A stretch of 64,000 nucleotides of DNA from Forsythia viridissima. Lineage: Eukaryota > Streptophyta > Magnoliopsida > Lamiales > Oleaceae. Shown here piece by piece: positions 58,605 to 64,000 of this stretch. The notes beneath the pieces were generated by a model. That model had not been told where the DNA came from. It worked only from the letters and a program-made list of their open reading frames with translations, and did no database searches. Location: assembly GCA_030279155.1 (NCBI GenBank), contig CM059037.1, forward strand, positions 15,022,001 through 15,086,000, in the 5' to 3' direction. A program made the position numbers and the translations under genes. Every line of letters starts with the position of its first letter. Positions within the stretch are counted from its first letter, which is position 1.

Positions 58605-58913
58605 AATATTATGAATGAGTTGAGAATCCAACAATAATTTTTCCTGGAGATTGATTAGTTTACTAAATTCAAAAGCTTAATAAATTAATAGCCTTATGTA
58701 AATAGAGGATTTATCTAAAAGGTAGTCAATACAAGATTTTCGAATTATGGCATGACTCTTAAGTCTTAACACTATTTATGTTGAAAATACACAGAAAACA
58801 ATTAGAAGATAATGTGCAACCAAACCTCCAACATAAAAAGAAATAAGAATATGCGACAAAAAATTAAGCAAATTAAAATAAACATGAGATGCAGGACAAT
58901 CTCTACATATTGA
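58605..58913. other. AT-rich spacer
   Basis: Nothing recognised. Confidence 0.4.
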
Positions 58914-59245
58914 TTTTAGGAATGACAAAATACTATACCCCCACTCCGCTCTGCCCCATCCCGGCCCATTAGGTAATCAGGGCGAGGATGAGGATCATGT
59001 TCCTCACTTTGATTTCCCCGTACCTACCCGAATATTTTTCTTATATTTTATTTTTATATTTTAAAATTTAAATCATATTTAAAAAAATTAAAAATAATAT
59101 TAATAAATGAATAATTAATTAAATTGGACAGTAAATATGGATATATTTTAATCCTTGTCCCGCTCGGCCCCCCAAAAGTCCCTAACAAGACGAGGATGAT
59201 AAGGGCCATCTCAACCCTGTCTTTTCCCATTGTCACCCCTAATTA
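58914..59245. mobile_element. Small TIR element (MITE-like)
   Basis: The left end TAGGAATGACAAAATACTATACCCCC and the inverted right end TAGGGGTGACAATGGGAAAAG form short imperfect inverted repeats. They enclose about 330 bp with GC-rich flanks (CCCATCCCGGCCCATT; CCCGCTCGGCCCCCC) and an AT-rich core. No convincing target duplication was seen. Confidence 0.5.
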
Positions 59246-59811
59246 GTTTATGACCCCGATTACCATTGATTCTTCATCCTAACTCGGAAATTTTTCCAAA
59301 AAGACTCATGATCGCTATATATCTAATCCATCTTCTTCTAAAATTCCCTGGAGTGGTAATATATATCATAGTCATATTGCAAGGCACAGTCCTCATATGT
59401 GAAATTTCTCATGCTACCTCCTCAATACCTATTGTAAAAGTCTTTATTTCTAACAATCAATCCTTCGAGCACGTATGGACCACAAAATTTCTAGTATATT
59501 ATCAAAATCTTCACATAGAAATAAAATGTAACCTTTGCATGTATGATGTACCTCATTGTTCTCTCTTCGTTATCAGAACTATATAATCTAGGTATGTTGT
59601 TCATGTACCTATAATTTTTTTCTATTTTTTATTCACATTCCGTAAAATTTATTATTTATAATCGACAAATTTTTTTTACCAAACAAGTACTTTGTTAATT
59701 TTTTACTTGAGGACTTCCCTAAATTGGACCTTGATGGCCTTGTATAGACTGACGTTGGTGCATTTCTTGTATCTTTGTTCTGGCCTTAACCACTTAGGAA
59801 TGGACACCACA
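59246..59811. other. Spacer without recognised feature
   Basis: A 106-codon open frame on + (59266-59586) shows no family motif and is probably chance. Confidence 0.35.
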
Positions 59812-59814
59812 TGG

Positions 59815-62265
59815 CACTACAAGAAAAATGAAAGTTGAAGACCAACTTTTTAACAACAAAAATAAATTGGCCTTGCAGTAAAAAGATAGAAAGACAATTG
59901 ATCGTGCTCAAAAGATATCTAAGATAGATATCTATTATCTTTTAATAATTTGTTATTTGAAGGAAAATTTTGAGTTTGAGACGACTTAAATGATTGAAGA
60001 TTCATTCGATCAATCAATGAATAAGCAGTGGAATGAGCTGCACAAAGATTTCAAAATTGTGGGCGGCATTAAAGAAATTGAACGTGCAAAAAGGAGCAAG
60101 ACTAACTCCGTCACAGAGCAAACTGACTAGGATTTTTTGTGTGATCACTTTGGAAGTAATGTGATGAAGGTTAGTAATGTTTACTTACAATAATTTTATC
60201 TCCACTTTTAGAGTTAAGTTTTTTAAAAAAATGATTTGAGCATACTGATTTTGGGATGATGTTTATCAAGTAAAAAAAAATTCCGTCTACTTAGAATTAA
60301 CAGTAACACATTATTAAAACATTTCATAATTTGTGCATGTTTAATAATATGATATGGAGTAAAATGATCATAGTTATTTTATTATTTTGACTCAATCGAA
60401 TTTTAGCTTTATTACAAACACTAATTGTTATGGGTCTTCATTGGTTTTATGATTTATTATTAATACCATATTTTTCTACACTTGCATTTGTTTTTTATTA
60501 TTTCTTTTCTGTCCCTTGCACTTTTATCATTTGGCCTACTAAAAATGTGTATATCTTCAAAATATATCTTTGGAATTAAAGATATCACAAGTGATTAAAA
60601 TGGAGATTATAGATTTTGTATTAAATGCATGTCTTCTAGCTGTACATATTCTCTATTTGATGATTTTGTATTTTTAATATTTTTTAACTGTTGAGTTTTG
60701 GGCAAGCAATTGTTTAAAGTAAATAAGTTTTTCGGGAATCTATTGTGAATTGAAATATTGGTCTTTTTCATTGAAAAAAAGATGTGAAGTAAACAAACAA
60801 AATCGTTCACATACTCAAGGGTTCAAATCTTTTGTAGCACATGCTGAAAAAATGGTAAGTTATGAATATTTTTACTACTTTTTTCTTATAAATTTCACAT
60901 ATCAAAATCTACTACTACATGTTCTCAGCAGAGAAATGAAGCAACAAAAGAGCTGCCAGGTCAAATCGAATTTTTGGTGACATACATTTTAGAAAGGGAA
61001 AAGGGTGGACAACCAAGAAGCGGATTATTATGTAAGTATTTTCATTCGTTTCAAAAATTATTACCAATGTTTCAAATACTAAGTTTACTTATTTTTATAC
61101 GTATTGACATAAGAAAATGTTTGACCTTCATATTTCCACGCAAAATTCTTCACTGGAAGCGAACCAAGATTCTTTGCCTTTAATAGAGAATCAAATTTGC
61201 AATCAAATACTTGGTAAAAGATTTGGCTACTCCGAACCGCATAAAAGCATGTCTAAGAAAATGAGGTTGGAGGAGAATGCTGCCTTACGAACCAGAGTTA
61301 AAGATCTTGAAGACCAGCTGAAAAATTAGACAGATGTTTTAAGACGTATCCCTCAATATATCTTATTGTCTGTGCAAAATGATAAGTCTCAAACATCAGC
61401 CAGGTTCGAATGGATGAGATCCTTAGATGTTATTTCTTGTTTTATGGATTAGTCGCATTTTGTTAATATTACTAACTATTTTTAGGTTTTGGAATATTAA
61501 AGCTATGTTTGTTATATTTTGAATATTCATTTTTAGAATGTTACTATGATCAATTTATCTAATTGCTACAACAACATTTTTAACGAAACAATATTATTTG
61601 CAAAACAGGAAGATGTAGTCAAATGTTGTTTTAACAATAAATTAGTGTACTTACAACGACCGAAAATGGAACTTTTAATGTTAAAAGTATAATTTTACAA
61701 CGAACCAATATATCTTTAACAAGAGCATACTTAAAATTTTGTCGTAAAAATAATTTTTACAGTAAAATTTTTCATCGTAGTTTTATTATTTTTAACAACA
61801 AAATTACTTCCAAAAATTCATTGTAAAAAATTATTAATTCTACAACCAACAGTTTGTTCGTTGAAAAAATCCTTGACAAATTTTGTTATTTTTGTTAATG
61901 ATGATACTAGTTTTTACTACAACAAATTATCTCATCGTTGCATTTATAATCAACAGCAAATGTATGAAAAAAATTTGTTGTTAATAAAACTATTCAATAA
62001 CCAATGGTTTGGTCGTGGAAAACAATCCCAATAAAATTTAGTTGTTTCAAATACAATCTAACAACAATTCAAGATAATATGACAATAACATATGGAGTCG
62101 TTGAATGCATACAAATTCAACGACTCCATCTATTATGGTTGCCCAACGGACAACTTTCGATGAACGCCTAACGAAATTATTTTGGTAGTTGAATATGAAC
62201 AACAACAGATAAAAGAGTTTCAAAAATTAATTTATTCATCGTTTAAATTGATATCTCTTGTAGTG
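59815..62265 (+). mobile_element. CACTA (En/Spm-type) element, non-autonomous
   Basis: The left terminus CACTACAAGAAAAATG (59815) and the right terminus read inverted CACTACAAGAGA (62265) are the CACTA ends. The flanks are the same three bases TGG (59812-59814 and 62266-62268), the target duplication expected. The subterminal regions are rich in short AACAAC/GTTGTT-type repeats (for example 61600-62200). The interior contains only a fragment of a transposase-family gene (60000-61330). At 2451 bp it is far shorter than autonomous elements. Confidence 0.9.
60000..61330 (+). pseudogene. Plant CACTA transposase-family (Ptta/En/Spm-like) remnant
   Basis: Exon-like pieces of the accessory CACTA protein family. 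Near 60790-60860, NKQNRSHTQGFKSFVAHAEKM matches the conserved N-R-x-x-HTxGxKSFA block. Next is NEATKELPGQIEFL (about 60938), then GGQPRSGLLC, and near 61190-61330, ICNQILGKRFGYSEPHKSMSKKM followed by a short coiled coil (ALRTRVKDLEDQL) and a stop. Introns can be imagined between them (for example AAAATG|GTAAG at about 60850), but the N-terminal part is missing and the pieces are in different frames. Function is unlikely. Confidence 0.65.
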
Positions 62266-62268
62266 TGG

Positions 62269-63650
62269 TGTCATCTCGTCTGAAAGGGAAAGTTAAAAGT
62301 CTCAATCACTTCATTCGAAACTTAAACGGTTAGGAGTCATATTTACTTATCTAAATTTTATTTTTAATATGTCAAATCACTTCATCTAAAAATTGAAACA
62401 ATTAGAAAATAAAGCTATTTATTTATTTAAATATTATCTTCAACAGATGAATCTTAAGAGGATGTATTTTTATTTTTCCTCTTTTTTTTTTCCTTTTTCC
62501 TTTTTCTTTTCTTTCTCTTTCTAGCTTTATTTATTTTTAATTAGAATTAATTGTTTACCCTTTTACAAATTCAAAAAATAAAGACGTGCTGCTCACACAG
62601 CATTCTAGGGGTAATTTGGTCAGAAAGGCTCACTTCTGAAATAAATTTGAAGGTGGGGTTCAAAATGTTCCGTTTAAAAGGTAGAGAGTGAAAATGCAAT
62701 AAGAGCAATAGATTGAGAACCTTTTTTGCTATTTACCCTATCTTCTAATCAAAACTCTAGGCATATTTTAATTAAATTAAGATTTTGTTAGATTTTACTT
62801 AAAATTTTGCTATAACACTGAAGTTAAAGTCAATTTTTAATTTTAGAATTTTGCTATAACACTGAAGTCAAAGTCAATTTTTAATTTTAACCACAAATTT
62901 CATGGGATTTACAACTTTTATTGATTTTTATCAATTTTTTTTTTTTTTAAAAATTGATGTTTAGCAAAATCAAATGAATACTAAATAAAACTCTACATTA
63001 GGAAAAATAACAAATTATTATCTACTAAAAATAATTAGAGATAATTGGACAAATTAACTATATTAAGAAGTCTATTTTTTTTATAACATTTGATGAATTG
63101 ACTAAATTTAAAAAATTTGGGCAAAATTATCTCTAAATTACCAACTGAATATCTATTATATCCATTTTTTTATCTTCCCAAGTTTACTTTTTATCTCTCT
63201 AACTTAAACACTCTCTCCTCACTTCCTCCAATATTGTTGCTGTCCTAAGCTCCATTTCCCATTTCCTTTTGTTATTTTTGTGGCCAGATTCTCTCATTCT
63301 TATCCAAAATTCAAATATATTGTCATATCTCTTACTGGTTTTTGACCCATTTGAAAAAGTCGACCGATTTGAAAATTTTGAAATTAGTTATAAGGTATTA
63401 AAAATTTAAAAAATTAGTGTATTTTTTATGTACATTACATGAAACTTAAATTTGATATACTGTATCTCTATTTTTTTTTGTCGATATATTTTATGTTGTT
63501 GGGAATTTGTTTTTTCGATATTTGTATATTAGTGGATTGTATTAGATATTGAGTTTAATTTACAAAAATTTTTGATATAATTCGTTGGTATATTTTTTTG
63601 TAGGAAAATGAAATTGGTTACATTTGTCGAAAACATGCAAAAATATGAAC
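62269..63650. other. AT-rich spacer with a short tandem duplication
   Basis: No gene. ATTTTGCTATAACACTGAAG starts two copies of a 44-bp unit (62804 and 62848). Before it, TTTTTTGCTATTTACCC (about 62726-62742) looks like one end of a TIR element, but its partner was not found. Confidence 0.5.
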
Positions 63651-63662
63651 ACAAAACTTGTC

Positions 63663-63945
63663 TATTCGTTGACAAAATAGATGAAGATATCAACAAAATG
63701 GACGCCCATTTTGTCGATGACGACAAAATAGGCTCCAATTTTGTCGACATACGATAAAATGGGAAACCACAAATTGGTTCCCATTTTGACATCGACAAAA
63801 TGGGCATTATAAATAGAGTATTAATTTAGTGTCCATTTTATATGTGCCTATTTTGTCGATATAATCGACAAAAAAAAAAAATTGTCGACATCGACATTAT
63901 TTGGTTGATATCAACCAAATATTGTCGATGTATTTTTTTATATCG
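63663..63945. repeat. Cluster of direct and inverted ATTTTGTCG motifs
   Basis: ATTTTGTCG(A) or its inverse (T)CGACAAAAT occurs about eight times in 280 bp (for example 63672, 63709, 63720, 63740, 63792 and 63851). Longer palindromic words TTGTCGACATCGAC and TTGGTTGATATCAACCAA follow. No coding sequence is seen. The cluster is close to the window end and may continue. Confidence 0.75.
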
Positions 63946-64000
63946 AAATATTTGGACCGATAAATTTTCTTAGAAACTATTGTATGGCTGTCAACTACCA

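Noticed and set aside
59266..59586. 106-codon + frame as a host gene
   Set aside because: No recognisable domain, no splice or promoter context, and chance frames of this length occur in AT-rich spacers.
1..64000. CRISPR array, bacterial operon or organellar insertion
   Set aside because: No spaced short palindromic repeats with unique spacers, no bacterial gene order, and no plastid or mitochondrial gene was recognised.

Overview
This window looks like repeat-dominated intergenic DNA from a flowering plant nuclear genome, probably a dicot; I cannot name the species. The evidence is the set of plant-typical transposons (Tat/Ogre-like and Athila-like Ty3/gypsy, Ty1/copia, chromovirus, Helitron, CACTA and several Mutator-like elements), GT-AG introns, very AT-rich spacers, and two host-type loci. 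No tRNA, rRNA or CRISPR array was seen.

Left part (1-11.6 kb). The 3' half of a Tat/Ogre-type retrotransposon reads on + (integrase remnant, ten 86-bp tandem repeats, 3' LTR 7372-8140). Antisense to it is an intron-containing gene with a gypsy-type transposase-like domain and its own TATA box and splice sites, plus a second antisense coiled-coil ORF. This element sits inside a decayed copia polyprotein (8141-11100), which is also split by a Helitron-like insertion.

Middle-left (11.6-33 kb). Here are a 1.1-kb MULE with ~180-bp terminal inverted repeats, a possible solo LTR, and two related deleted copia elements (14254-18578 with TSD ATAAA; 24979-30303). Both copia elements carry a long leader of repeated small hairpins. 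A pectinesterase/invertase-inhibitor-like pseudogene (20040-20603) and one apparently intact two-exon gene (20994-24770, minus, 159 aa, conserved plant protein of unknown function) lie between them. A 1.6-kb MULE with a perfect 9-bp target duplication follows (30413-32026).

Middle-right (33-56.5 kb). This is a very large non-TIR Mutator-like element of the type that pairs a mudrA transposase (+) with a DUF1985/Ulp1 (C48)-like gene (minus), converging on each other. The short motif AAAAGTGACA/TGTCACTTTT is repeated many times at the left end, between the two genes, in the introns of the Ulp1-like gene and at the right end. The mudrA gene is split by 12.7 kb of nested retrotransposon: an Athila element (PBS 38129, 3' LTR 47483-48879) whose 5' LTR is missing and replaced by an internally deleted chromovirus on the minus strand.

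Right part (56.5-64 kb). This holds a G-rich minisatellite, an old solo LTR of the same length as the Tat LTR at the left (57836-58604), a small TIR element, a CACTA element with TSD TGG (59815-62265) carrying a transposase-family remnant, and a terminal cluster of inverted ATTTTGTCG motifs.

Almost all transposon coding sequence is broken by stops and frameshifts. The only plausible functional host gene is the two-exon gene at 20994-24770.
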